A DNA stretch of 7,140 nt, taken from assembly GCA_024230695.1 (NCBI GenBank), contig JAAERC010000234.1, forward strand, positions 1 through 7,140, in the 5' to 3' direction. The DNA comes from Candidatus Zixiibacteriota bacterium (GTDB lineage Bacteria > Zixibacteria > MSB-5A5 > GN15 > PGXB01). Shown here piece by piece: positions 1-6,289 of this stretch. The notes below the pieces were generated by a model. It made no database searches and was not told where the DNA came from. It was given only the letters and a program-made list of their open reading frames with translations. Numbering within the stretch: the stretch's first letter is position 1; every line of letters begins with the position of its first letter. The position numbers and the translations under genes were made by a program.

Positions 1-674
1 AGAATTTCTTCTTCCTTAAAAATCATTTCTTCAACTGAAGTTGATGCCGGTTTCAGCACCAGATCAATAACCGTTTTGAATTCATCGGTTTTTGACTCAC
101 TGGATTGCCCCAGAGACTCAAAGGCGGCTTTAAGGAGTTCACGGGTTTCATCATGTTTGCCCCACATCACTTTGGGAGGACCATCAATACCATGCTTTTC
201 CATATATGGGAACAGAAGATTTTCCTTGCGTGAATAATGTTTTTCGACGTCACTTAACGCCTGAAAACGAACTTTGATTTGATCAATAATATCAGTCGGA
301 CTGTCGGATTGATCGATTTTTGGTATTTGTTTGTATAGTTTTTCAAGTGCGTCTATTTCCCACTTAAGCGCTCGGTTTTCCTCTTTGAATGTATGAACAG
401 GATGCCCGGCCGGCGCCGTTTTGGCTCCTTTGTGACTTATCTTTCCTTTCAGGGCAGCCGTATGAATATCGCATAATTTTAGAACATCATCGACCGGAAG
501 ACCTTCTTCAATTAATTCCTGCTCAACAACAACAACATCATCATATGGAATTTCACCCAAAATTCGTGTCAATTGAGCCTTGACCGCTTCAGGTGCTTCG
601 CCTTTATGAAGCTGCAAAATCATATGTTTTAATAATTCTTTTCTTTTATCCGAATGTTCCAATAACTCGCTCAT
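1..674 (-). CDS. DUF438 / hemerythrin HHE domain protein (3' end outside window)
   Basis: My reading of the minus strand from ATG at 674-672 is open to the left edge, giving 224 residues of a longer protein that begins MSELLEHSDKRKELLKHMIL. Residues about 1-80 resemble the helical DUF438 domain, with a LHKGEAPEAVK-type segment followed by an IPYDDVV-type segment. Residues about 90-220 resemble a hemerythrin HHE bundle, with candidate metal ligands H91, H94, H146, E151, H161 and H174 and the stretches HYSRKENLLFPYMEKHGI and PPKVMWGKHDETR. Hemerythrin domains bind a di-iron centre and serve in O2 or NO sensing or repair of iron centres; many DUF438 proteins also carry a C-terminal PAS domain, which would lie outside the window. 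The start is supported by GAGGG at 686-682, 7 nt upstream. It is divergent from the gene at 951 and shares its FNR-like box. Family assignment is confident; the ligand (O2 or NO) is not determined. Confidence 0.9.
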   Translation of the reverse strand, partial: MSELLEHSDKRKELLKHMILQLHKGEAPEAVKAQLTRILGEIPYDDVVVVEQELIEEGLPVDDVLKLCDIHTAALKGKISHKGAKTAPAGHPVHTFKEENRALKWEIDALEKLYKQIPKIDQSDSPTDIIDQIKVRFQALSDVEKHYSRKENLLFPYMEKHGIDGPPKVMWGKHDETRELLKAAFESLGQSSESKTDEFKTVIDLVLKPASTSVEEMIFKEEEI

Positions 675-805
675 TTTATTGCCCTCATTTGTATTTTATT
701 TGAATTGATGCCATTATTATCTAAAATCCCGTCCCAATCCTGTTAATAACCATATTACTATTTCTACGTATTAAAATTCCATTATTTCAAGAATTCTTTT
801 GATCT

Positions 806-811
806 TATATA
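806..811 (-). promoter_or_regulatory. Candidate -10 of the leftward promoter for the DUF438 gene
   Basis: The minus strand reads TATATA at 811-806, inside GCTATTATATAAG. A start site near 799 would put the centre of the TTGAT-N4-ATCAA box (840.5) at about -41.5, the classical class II FNR position in which the box replaces the -35 element. No separate good -35 was seen. TATTAT at 814-809 is an overlapping alternative that would shift the start by about 3 nt. The leader would be about 125 nt. Confidence 0.45.
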
Positions 812-833
812 ATAGCATGAATCCGAGACAAAA

Positions 834-847
834 TTGATTTAAATCAA
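834..847. promoter_or_regulatory. Perfect FNR/CRP-family operator TTGAT-TTAA-ATCAA
   Basis: The sequence TTGATTTAAATCAA is a complete 14-bp palindrome that matches the FNR consensus TTGAT-N4-ATCAA at all ten conserved bases. It lies in the 276-bp gap between two divergent genes. Its centre (840.5) is about 61.5 bp upstream of the start site predicted from the rightward promoter and about 41.5 bp from that of the candidate leftward promoter. Known family members that use this half-site include FNR/ANR (oxygen) and DNR-type regulators (NO); the sequence alone cannot say which one binds. The neighbouring hemerythrin gene fits either signal. Confidence 0.8.
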
Positions 848-867
848 AAATATCAAATTAAATTTGT

Positions 868-896
868 TTGTAATAAACAGATTTCTCCCGTATAAT
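868..896 (+). promoter_or_regulatory. Sigma-70-type promoter for the ACT-like gene
   Basis: TTGTAA (868-873) and a perfect TATAAT (891-896) are separated by exactly 17 bp. Transcription would start near 902-903, leaving a leader of about 48 nt before the ATG at 951. The -35 matches 4 of 6 consensus bases, which suits a promoter helped by an activator at the upstream FNR-like box. Confidence 0.65.
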
Positions 897-950
897 ATAT
901 GCACACCCAAACTGATTTGAATAATTTATTTTTAGGCAAGGAGATAATTA

Positions 951-1364
951 ATGACGTTATCTATCAAACGAGCCAATTATTATCATACAATTGTTGATAA
1001 CAAACATGGAAAAGGATACTGGCTATTAGAACACTTTCGTCAAAAAGGAGTCAGTCTTGAAGCTTTTGTCGCTTTTCCGCTTGGGGGAGGCAGATCTCAA
1101 TTAGATTTTGTTGTTAAGGATGTTGAGATTTTGCGACAGGCGGCACTTGAGGCCAAAGTTAAACTGACCGGTCCTAAAAGAGCTTTTATGGCTCAGGGTG
1201 ATGATGAGGTAGGGGCCATCGTTGAACTTCACCAAAAGTTAACCGCCGCCGAAATCAATATCCATGCCGGAAGTGGTTTAAGTGGCGGAGCCGGATCGTT
1301 CTGTTATCTTTTTTGGGTAAATTCCGATGATTACGAAGATGCGGCATTGGCTCTTGGTGTATAG
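951..1364 (+). CDS. Small protein with tandem ACT-like domains, function unknown
   Basis: This 137-residue protein starts at an ATG with AAGGAG (938-943) 7 nt upstream. Two halves each look like an ACT fold. Residues about 7-60 hold YHTIVDNKHGKGYWLLEHFR followed by GVSLEAFVAFPLGGGRSQ. Residues about 78-137 hold FMAQGDDEVGAIVELHQKL, then AEINIHAGSGLSGGAGSF and a C-terminal YEDAALALGV. The order strand, D-x-x-G-type turn, helix, strand, strand is that of ACT domains, which bind amino acids or other small ligands and often regulate metabolic enzymes; here no enzyme domain is attached. There is no signal peptide or membrane segment, so it is probably cytoplasmic. It is the first gene after the promoter at 868-896 and is therefore predicted to be FNR-family controlled. 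The fold call is by eye; the ligand and partner are unknown. Confidence 0.85.
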   Translation: MTLSIKRANYYHTIVDNKHGKGYWLLEHFRQKGVSLEAFVAFPLGGGRSQLDFVVKDVEILRQAALEAKVKLTGPKRAFMAQGDDEVGAIVELHQKLTAAEINIHAGSGLSGGAGSFCYLFWVNSDDYEDAALALGV

Positions 1365-1386
1365 TCGGATAAAGGAAATTTTATAA

Positions 1387-1579
1387 ATGCCCGTTGATGA
1401 TCTGAAATTGAATAACAACTAAAACAATAGTGAAAAACGAATTCAGATTGGACCTGTTGCCAACTCCATCAGATTTATTTGATAAGCATTCCATTGCTGT
1501 TACATTAATATTGGCTCCCATCTGGTTTTTGTCTTATAATCTACTTCTTAAGACATCAAAAACGCATGATGTAAGTTAA
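1387..1579 (+). pseudogene. Possible small membrane protein, frameshifted or GTG-started
   Basis: An ATG at 1387 has AAGGA (1372-1376) 10 nt upstream and lies 22 bp after the ACT-like gene, but the frame stops after 11 codons (MPVDDLKLNNN, stop at 1420). In the +1 frame, an open stretch after the stop at 1409-1411 runs to TAA at 1577-1579. From GTG 1430 it encodes 49 residues: a hydrophilic start (KNEFRLDLLPTPSDLFDKHS), one membrane helix (IAVTLILAPIWFLSYNLLL) and a basic tail (KTSKTHD). Joining the two frames anywhere in 1409-1422 gives a coherent protein of about 60 residues with a good ribosome site. Alternatives are a real GTG start with no visible SD, a one-base insertion or sequencing error, or chance. 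I recognise no family. If real, it is probably co-transcribed with the ACT-like gene. Confidence 0.35.
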
Positions 1580-1686
1580 TAAATAACTAATATCTTTTTA
1601 TTCCTCACCATCCAATTAAATATTGCTTTTTATATATCGATGCTTATAAATTTAGTAAATCTTATATAATATGATAGGGAGGAAGT
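1580..1686 (+). other. AT-rich spacer before the BtrH-like gene
   Basis: This stretch holds no gene that I can support. Two features stand out: a short palindrome ATTTA-G-TAAAT at 1650-1660 and a perfect TATAAT at 1665-1670. The TATAAT would start transcription inside the SD of the next gene (AGGGAGGA, 1676-1683), leaving an unusably short leader, so it is probably not that gene's -10. No convincing -35/-10 pair and no terminator for the upstream genes were found. Confidence 0.4.
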
Positions 1687-2730
1687 ATGATTCCAAAATC
1701 GTTGAATACCATAAAATGGTTTGTTGATAAAACATCGATAGAAAGAAATGAACCTGGAATAGTACATTCATATATTGCCAGCCTGGCGACAGCTCTGAAC
1801 TATAAAACTGACAATTTTGATCCAATCTGGTTGATGGGGGCCAGCGGATTTGCCTTTAGAATCTGGATAAATGAGATGATGTGTCCCAGCGCCATGTCAA
1901 TTTTTGATTTTAAAACAATTTTATCGGAGGCAATTAAACAGAGCGGATTTCATAATCAATATTACAGTCGTTTGTGGAATGAAGAAGTTATAGAAGAAGA
2001 AGTCAGATTAAAGGCTCATGCCTCAATAATAGATGGATTAGAAAATAATTCACCTGCAATCGTATGGGATTTAAAGGAAGCCGAATGGGGATTAATAATC
2101 GGTTATGATAAAGATAGATGTTCATATTCCGCATTATCAAATACAGGTGAAAAATTAGTATTTCCCTACAATAAACTTGGTAAAAATGGAATTGATATTC
2201 TTTCAGTCGCCATCCCCACAAAGCCAAATGAGAGTTCTAAGGATGAAGTAATATCAAACTCTTTAAAAACCGCCGTTGCTCATGCTGAACAGAATGAATG
2301 GACCGAACGACCAAAGTACCAAAACGGCCTATTGGCCTATGATATGTGGTCTCAGATATTTGATCGATGGGCTTTGTTGGTTGAATCCGGAGGTATAAAA
2401 AATATCGGTGTTGATCTTGTGTCGTTAGCCAAATATTATTCATCCCATTATTTCTCAGCCAGATGTTATGCGCGTGATTATTTAAGAAAAATAAGTAATG
2501 GAAATAAAAATCTTATTAAGGCTGCCGAATTTTATGATAAAGTGGCGGAGAATTTATTAGAAGTATGGAAACAGTCTCCTGATAAAATTGAACCTGAAAT
2601 AACAATTCTAAAATCAATTTCACAAAATATCACAAATGCCAAATTGTTTGAGAGTGACGGAATTGGATATATAAAAAAATACTTTGAAAACCTTAATAAA
2701 AAAAGCCCCCGCCAAAGCGAGGGCTTATAA
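1687..2730 (+). CDS. BtrH N-terminal / C39-like papain-fold protein, probably lacking the catalytic Cys
   Basis: This 347-residue protein starts at an ATG with AGGGAGGA (1676-1683) just upstream. Residues about 20-175 resemble the BtrH N-terminal / peptidase C39-like fold: GIVHSYIASLATALNY near 24-39, LMGASGFAFRIWIN at 49-62, and PAIVWDLKEAEWGLIIGYD at 123-141, where E/D, W and GYD form the usual late strand pair. Where C39 peptidases carry their nucleophile Cys, this protein has H27-S28; the cysteines present are C66, C145 and C260. It may therefore be a non-proteolytic acyltransferase-like or binding protein. Residues about 180-335 look helical, beginning with an NEWTERPKYQNGLLAYDMW segment. 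No signal peptide is visible. The last eight or nine codons lie in the terminator of the convergent minigene. The substrate is unknown, and the fold is assigned by motif memory only. Confidence 0.8.
   Translation: MIPKSLNTIKWFVDKTSIERNEPGIVHSYIASLATALNYKTDNFDPIWLMGASGFAFRIWINEMMCPSAMSIFDFKTILSEAIKQSGFHNQYYSRLWNEEVIEEEVRLKAHASIIDGLENNSPAIVWDLKEAEWGLIIGYDKDRCSYSALSNTGEKLVFPYNKLGKNGIDILSVAIPTKPNESSKDEVISNSLKTAVAHAEQNEWTERPKYQNGLLAYDMWSQIFDRWALLVESGGIKNIGVDLVSLAKYYSSHYFSARCYARDYLRKISNGNKNLIKAAEFYDKVAENLLEVWKQSPDKIEPEITILKSISQNITNAKLFESDGIGYIKKYFENLNKKSPRQSEGL
2698..2726 (-). terminator. Rho-independent terminator of the lysine-rich minigene
   Basis: A ten-position stem with one C/A mismatch pairs 2703-2712 (AAGCCCCCGC) with 2717-2726 (GCGAGGGCTT) around the loop CAAA. 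On the minus strand it is followed by an unbroken T run (2704-2698), and it begins 7 nt after the minigene stop. On the plus strand no T run follows, so it is oriented for minus-strand transcripts. It lies inside the 3' coding end of the convergent 347-aa gene. Confidence 0.88.
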
Positions 2731-2733
2731 AAA

Positions 2734-2814
2734 CTAACTTGTTTCTTTTTTCTCTTTTTTCTTTTTCTTCTTAGGTTTTTTAACCTCTTTTTTTTGCGGA
2801 ACTTTGCCACCCAT
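2734..2814 (-). CDS. 26-residue lysine-rich minigene
   Basis: ATG at 2814-2812 opens a 26-codon frame ending in TAG at 2736-2734. The product begins MGGKVPQKKEVKKP, continues with six consecutive lysines and ends EKKETS. Thirteen of the 26 residues are Lys, with three Glu, and there are no aromatic residues and no Cys. It is too short for ordinary gene callers, yet the signals around it are excellent: GGAGGTGA (2828-2821), nearly the full anti-SD complement, 6-9 nt before the ATG, and a strong terminator 7 nt after the stop. The peptide should be disordered and highly cationic, suggesting binding to RNA, DNA or the ribosome, or to membranes; this is inference. It lies 165 bp downstream of, and on the same strand as, the sigma-54 activator. 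I know of no named family. Confidence 0.75.
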   Translation of the reverse strand: MGGKVPQKKEVKKPKKKKKKEKKETS

Positions 2815-2820
2815 AATTAA

Positions 2821-2828
2821 TCACCTCC
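2821..2828 (-). promoter_or_regulatory. Near-ideal Shine-Dalgarno of the lysine-rich minigene
   Basis: The minus strand reads GGAGGTGATT from 2828, matching the 16S anti-SD tail over nine consecutive bases (GGAGGTGAT). The GGAGG core is 9 nt from ATG 2814. This is the strongest ribosome site in the window and is the main reason for accepting such a short gene. Confidence 0.85.
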
Positions 2829-2925
2829 AAAGTATGATTCTTGCTGGCGAACTAATATAGTTTTCGGTCAAACATTCTCTAATGTAAAGATAATAAATAT
2901 TTTTATTCCAATGCAAGCATAATTG

Positions 2926-2938
2926 GTCACACTGTGAC
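2926..2938. repeat. Perfect 13-bp palindrome GTCACA-C-TGTGAC
   Basis: This is an odd-centred inverted repeat with 6-bp arms in the 165-bp gap between the sigma-54 activator and the minigene, about 112 bp upstream of the minigene start. A second short symmetric word, ATGC-AA-GCAT (2911-2920), lies beside it. It could be an operator; the TGTGA/TCACA words recall CRP half-sites, but their order and spacing differ from the CRP consensus TGTGA-N6-TCACA. Confidence 0.4.
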
Positions 2939-2979
2939 TTATTTTTTAATAATTATTTTAAAAAAAACAGAATCAAATA

Positions 2980-5910
2980 CTAATTAACAGAATTTATCCC
3001 AGCCGAATCGATATTGTACTGTTTTATCTTAAGTCGCAGAGTCGATTCCGGGATATTCAGAAACGCGGCCGCATGTTTTTTAACACCATTTTGATCACGC
3101 AGGGCCTTGATAATAAACCTTTTTTCATACTCGGCCAGATAATCATAAAGTGAGAATTTGTCATCAAAATCAATGTCGGTGTTTATTTCAAGTTCGTGTC
3201 TGCCATCTTTACCGGATGCTTTAGTGATCTTACTCGACAACAATGTTGAATCAACCATGCTGGAGTCACCAGACAACAATACTAACTTTTTGACTTCATT
3301 CTCAAGCTCGCGAACATTTCCCGGCCAGTCAAAAGCAACCATCATTTTCATCGTATCTGGAGTAAACTTAATTTTATCTCCGGCAAAATGTCTGATAAGA
3401 AGCGGAATATCTTCGCGTCTTTCACGTAACGGTGGAATCCTGAAGCATAATGCTGTTAAACGATAGTATAGATCCTGTCGAAAACGTCCGCCTTCCATCT
3501 CAACTTTTAGATCTTTGTTTGTCGCTGAAATGATTCTGACATTCACCTGACGAGGTTTGGTCTCACCCAAACGGACGATTTCTTTTTCTTCAAGGATCCG
3601 AAGGACCTTGGCCTGAATTGACAGAGGCATATCAGCAATTTCATCGAGGAAAAATGTACCATTGTCGGCTTCCTCAAAAAGTCCGGTTTTGTCTCTATCG
3701 GCACCGGTAAAAGCACCTTTTTTATATCCAAACAGTTCTGATTCAAGTAATGATTCGGGCAGTGCCGCGCAGTTAACCGAAATAAACCGTTTGTCGCGAC
3801 GATTGGAACTATAATGAATAGTTTTTGACAATAAATCTTTGCCACATCCGGTTTCACCCTCTATCGATAATGAAATATCGGAGTCAACAACTTGCTGAAC
3901 TCGTGAAAGCATTTCAAGTAATAATTTGCTTTGGGTGATAATATTGGGGAAGGTCGCTTTTTCAAGAAGCTGAGCTTTGAGTCTTTTATTATCTTCTTCG
4001 AGGACGGTTTTATCATATTCGGCCAGCTTAAAAGAGATCAAATCAGCAAAGCCAACCACAAAATTCAATTCATTTTGTCCAAATGGTTTTACGGTACCAT
4101 TTGATGACAATCTATCAAGATACAAATAACCGGTGATTTCTTTTCTAAGTCTCAATGGTGTAACCAGGACACTGGATATCACTTTGTTGTTTTCAGTCTG
4201 AAGCAGATCATTAATAAATGGGTCGCGGCGAGTATCAAACATCAGGGTCGGATTATCACTGCTGATCTCCTCGCCCAATAACTCCTCAAACTGTTTTTCA
4301 AATTTTTTCTGCTGATGACGTGACAAATTAGACTGAGAAATGATCTCCGTCTCGTTTTGTCCTATACTGTAAATAATAACGCGTTCAGCTTTGGTGCGCG
4401 CGGCCAGGATATTTAATATCTCCTCGATTTGACCAGCTTTTATATCACCATATTCGCGTTCACTAAAATAATTCCCAAAAATTTTATATTCATTATCAGG
4501 GCTCAATGAAACATTTACCGCCAACTTGGATAATTCCTGCATATACAATTGAATCGAACGAATACGGGTCCGTTCTGAGATTTTTTCAAATATCTTTTCA
4601 GCTTCATATAAGCTTTTGAATCCGCGAGAAATATTCGCATGTTCACAACAGAATATTCCTTGTTTAAAACGACATTCCGCGGACCAGTAGAAAAGTTTCA
4701 ACGTATTAAAAAGCTTAAAAGCTTCATCATACAATTTTATGACAGTATTACGATTCTTCTCACCCGATTCAGCATAAATTTTAGCCACTATTAACAATGT
4801 TCGGGCCAAATCATATTTATCGCCGACCTCTCGAATGGTCTCAAGACCTTCCTGACAATAATCAAGAGCCGAATTATAGTTTTTCTTTGATGCAAATACT
4901 TCCGCGATTACTATACGGCATAGGCCGATTTCAGTTTTTTCTTCCAAACGAATTGATAAATCCAGAGCTTTTTGGCCAATCCGAAGAGCATCGTCAAGAT
5001 TTTCGAGGGCCTGCTCCACCAGAGCCAAACGTCTTGCGATTTGGGTTACCAAGGTGGATTCGCCAGCAAGTTCGCGACTAAGATCCAAAGCTTTGGTAAG
5101 GATTTTTCTGGCACCGACAATGTCGCCCATTTCATATGCCAGCTCGCCCTCATATTCCATTAGAATGATATTTTCTCGACTGTGATTACTCTTTTCAATC
5201 ATCATTGATGCCGACTTCAATTCACGGGCGGACAAAATAAATTGTCTTTGTCTTAAGTGAAGATACCCAAGCGATAAATGATTTCTTATTACAGATGATG
5301 GCTGTTTGAGCTCATGAGCCAATTTAAGGGCTGTTTTTAAATTATGTTCAGCGGATTTCCAATCGCCGGAATGAATTTCAATACGACCCAGATTACCAAT
5401 CAATTGCGCCATACGAATATTATCGCCTTTTGATAATTCAATTGAATCATAAATATATTGGGCGGACTTCTTAAAATCACATTTTATAAAAGCTAATTTA
5501 CCCAATCCATTAAGGGCATCAATCATACCATCTTTATCATCAATCCTGCGGAAAAATGCGTAGGCATCGCGAATACAGATCTCTGCCCGATTCAAATTGC
5601 CAAGAGCGGAATAATTTTTATATAATAACCATTGAATCCGGCCAACACGACCATGAAAAGCGGATGAGGCCAATAACCGATTGGCCTTTTCGCACAGTTT
5701 TATTGATTTTGAGTATTCCCCGGTAGTATAAAGGTCCCATGCCTCAAGCATCTTATATAGACCCAACTCATACCCATCAGGACTATAATCAGTTTCACGA
5801 AGGTTTTTTAATGCATCTCTTGCTATATCAAGTCTAATTTGGCGGAATAACTCTTCGATTTCCAAAAGCCTGCAATCAAAACCTTTTTTTTGACGTGAGG
5901 TAAGGCTCAT
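2980..5910 (-). CDS. TPR - GAF - sigma-54 AAA+ activator - Fis-type HTH regulator
   Basis: This 976-residue protein is a bacterial enhancer-binding protein that would remodel sigma-54 RNA polymerase by ATP hydrolysis. Residues about 10-450 are helical repeats of TPR type, with recurring patterns such as ALNGLGKLAFIKCDFKKSAQ and LIGNLGRIEIHSGDWKSAEH. Residues about 480-630 look like a GAF domain (VIIYSIGQNE, VLVTPLRLRKEITGYLYLDR), followed by a short coiled coil (630-655). The AAA+ domain covers about 655-880: Walker A GETGCGKD 685-692, the sigma-54 contact loop GAFTGA 732-737, Walker B FFLDE 753-757, FRQDLYYRL 810-818 with candidate Arg fingers, and WPGNVREL 862-869. A Fis-like HTH lies at about 925-968. 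There is no receiver domain, so TPR and GAF are the likely inputs. The SD is weak (A/G-rich, AAGAAAG). It lies downstream of the small exported-protein gene on the same strand. Confidence 0.95.
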   Translation of the reverse strand: MSLTSRQKKGFDCRLLEIEELFRQIRLDIARDALKNLRETDYSPDGYELGLYKMLEAWDLYTTGEYSKSIKLCEKANRLLASSAFHGRVGRIQWLLYKNYSALGNLNRAEICIRDAYAFFRRIDDKDGMIDALNGLGKLAFIKCDFKKSAQYIYDSIELSKGDNIRMAQLIGNLGRIEIHSGDWKSAEHNLKTALKLAHELKQPSSVIRNHLSLGYLHLRQRQFILSARELKSASMMIEKSNHSRENIILMEYEGELAYEMGDIVGARKILTKALDLSRELAGESTLVTQIARRLALVEQALENLDDALRIGQKALDLSIRLEEKTEIGLCRIVIAEVFASKKNYNSALDYCQEGLETIREVGDKYDLARTLLIVAKIYAESGEKNRNTVIKLYDEAFKLFNTLKLFYWSAECRFKQGIFCCEHANISRGFKSLYEAEKIFEKISERTRIRSIQLYMQELSKLAVNVSLSPDNEYKIFGNYFSEREYGDIKAGQIEEILNILAARTKAERVIIYSIGQNETEIISQSNLSRHQQKKFEKQFEELLGEEISSDNPTLMFDTRRDPFINDLLQTENNKVISSVLVTPLRLRKEITGYLYLDRLSSNGTVKPFGQNELNFVVGFADLISFKLAEYDKTVLEEDNKRLKAQLLEKATFPNIITQSKLLLEMLSRVQQVVDSDISLSIEGETGCGKDLLSKTIHYSSNRRDKRFISVNCAALPESLLESELFGYKKGAFTGADRDKTGLFEEADNGTFFLDEIADMPLSIQAKVLRILEEKEIVRLGETKPRQVNVRIISATNKDLKVEMEGGRFRQDLYYRLTALCFRIPPLRERREDIPLLIRHFAGDKIKFTPDTMKMMVAFDWPGNVRELENEVKKLVLLSGDSSMVDSTLLSSKITKASGKDGRHELEINTDIDFDDKFSLYDYLAEYEKRFIIKALRDQNGVKKHAAAFLNIPESTLRLKIKQYNIDSAGINSVN

Positions 5911-5927
5911 AAAATCTTTCTTTTTAT

Positions 5928-5939
5928 GCCCTTTCGGGC
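5928..5939 (-). promoter_or_regulatory. GAAA-capped hairpin in the leader of the sigma-54 activator
   Basis: On the minus strand, GCCC-GAAA-GGGC forms a four-pair GC stem closed by a GNRA tetraloop, 17 nt upstream of ATG 5910. No T run follows on either strand, so it is not a terminator. Because the ribosome site behind it is weak, it may affect translation or protect an RNA end. It is short enough to be chance. Confidence 0.35.
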
Positions 5940-6013
5940 TAGCTTGTGTTAACTATTTTTTTACTTTACTTGATTTTTTAACAAAACCAAGGCACAACGG
6001 TAAAACATTTACT

Positions 6014-6289
6014 TTACATAAAGATACTGGTTCTTAAAGTAAACTCAATGAGATCAATGATAAACATATTATCTGGTTGTGCTTCGGGCGCAACAGAGCC
6101 GGCCCTGTTAGGGTTATCTGTGCCATCATCAGGATTACTTGGGTTGGCCCCATCAAGATCGCCGCCATCGCCACCATCCGTAACGATAGTTTCGTCCCAA
6201 GGATCAGCCCCAAATGTAAATTGTCCGTTCAAGCAAAAAACAGCCAGGACGAGCGTTAACAGCACCGTAAAAATCTTGGCCATCTTCAT
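6014..6289 (-). CDS. Small exported acidic Asp/Gly/Asn/Pro-rich protein, function unknown
   Basis: This 91-residue protein starts at ATG 6289, with AAGGAGG (6304-6298) 8 nt upstream; Met3 is a less likely start. The N-terminus (MKMAKIFTVLLTLVLAVFCL) is a signal peptide, cleaved probably between residues 22 and 28 (GQFTFGA then DPW). C19 is preceded by Phe and so does not form a good lipobox. The mature part is low-complexity and acidic (DETIVTDGGDGGDLDGANP and NPDDGTDNPNRAG), followed by a hydrophobic C-terminus (FIIDLIEFTLRTSIF). The D/G/N pattern could bind calcium but does not form a clear EF-hand or dockerin loop. It is 103 bp upstream of the TPR-containing sigma-54 activator on the same strand, so they may be co-transcribed or functionally paired. 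I recognise no family. The opposite strand is also open across this region, but it has no SD or signal peptide. Confidence 0.8.
   Translation of the reverse strand: MKMAKIFTVLLTLVLAVFCLNGQFTFGADPWDETIVTDGGDGGDLDGANPSNPDDGTDNPNRAGSVAPEAQPDNMFIIDLIEFTLRTSIFM

Noticed and set aside
389..583. 64-codon plus-strand frame with a His/Gln run
   Set aside because: It is antisense to the DUF438 region; the Gln/His run is the complement of the GTT-repeat Val codons (VVVV, residues 47-50) in the real gene.
789..798. Perfect palindrome AAGAATTCTT near the predicted leftward start site
   Set aside because: It is a 10-bp AT-rich palindrome around an EcoRI site in an AT-rich spacer, with no match to a known operator and no second copy, so it is too weak to call.
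1665..1670. TATAAT just before the BtrH-like gene as its -10
   Set aside because: Transcription would start within the SD, leaving a leader of only about 10 nt, and no -35 lies at the right distance.
2532..2810. 92-codon Lys/Arg-rich minus-strand frame overlapping the minigene
   Set aside because: It starts at a GTG four bases after the well-placed ATG 2814, with a worse SD spacing (13 nt), and would run through the terminator hairpin and antisense through the 347-aa gene. The basic composition is the A-rich minigene read in another frame. Slippage on its eight-A run could reach this frame but nothing shows that it does.
2940..2975. AT-only symmetric stretch after the sigma-54 activator stop as a terminator
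   Set aside because: The possible stem has only A-T pairs (AATAATTATT core) with no GC base; it would not be a stable rho-independent terminator.
3158..5163. Several frames of 60-100 codons within the sigma-54 activator gene on both strands
   Set aside because: The 976-aa frame is a full, motif-rich protein; the others lack ribosome sites and recognisable motifs.
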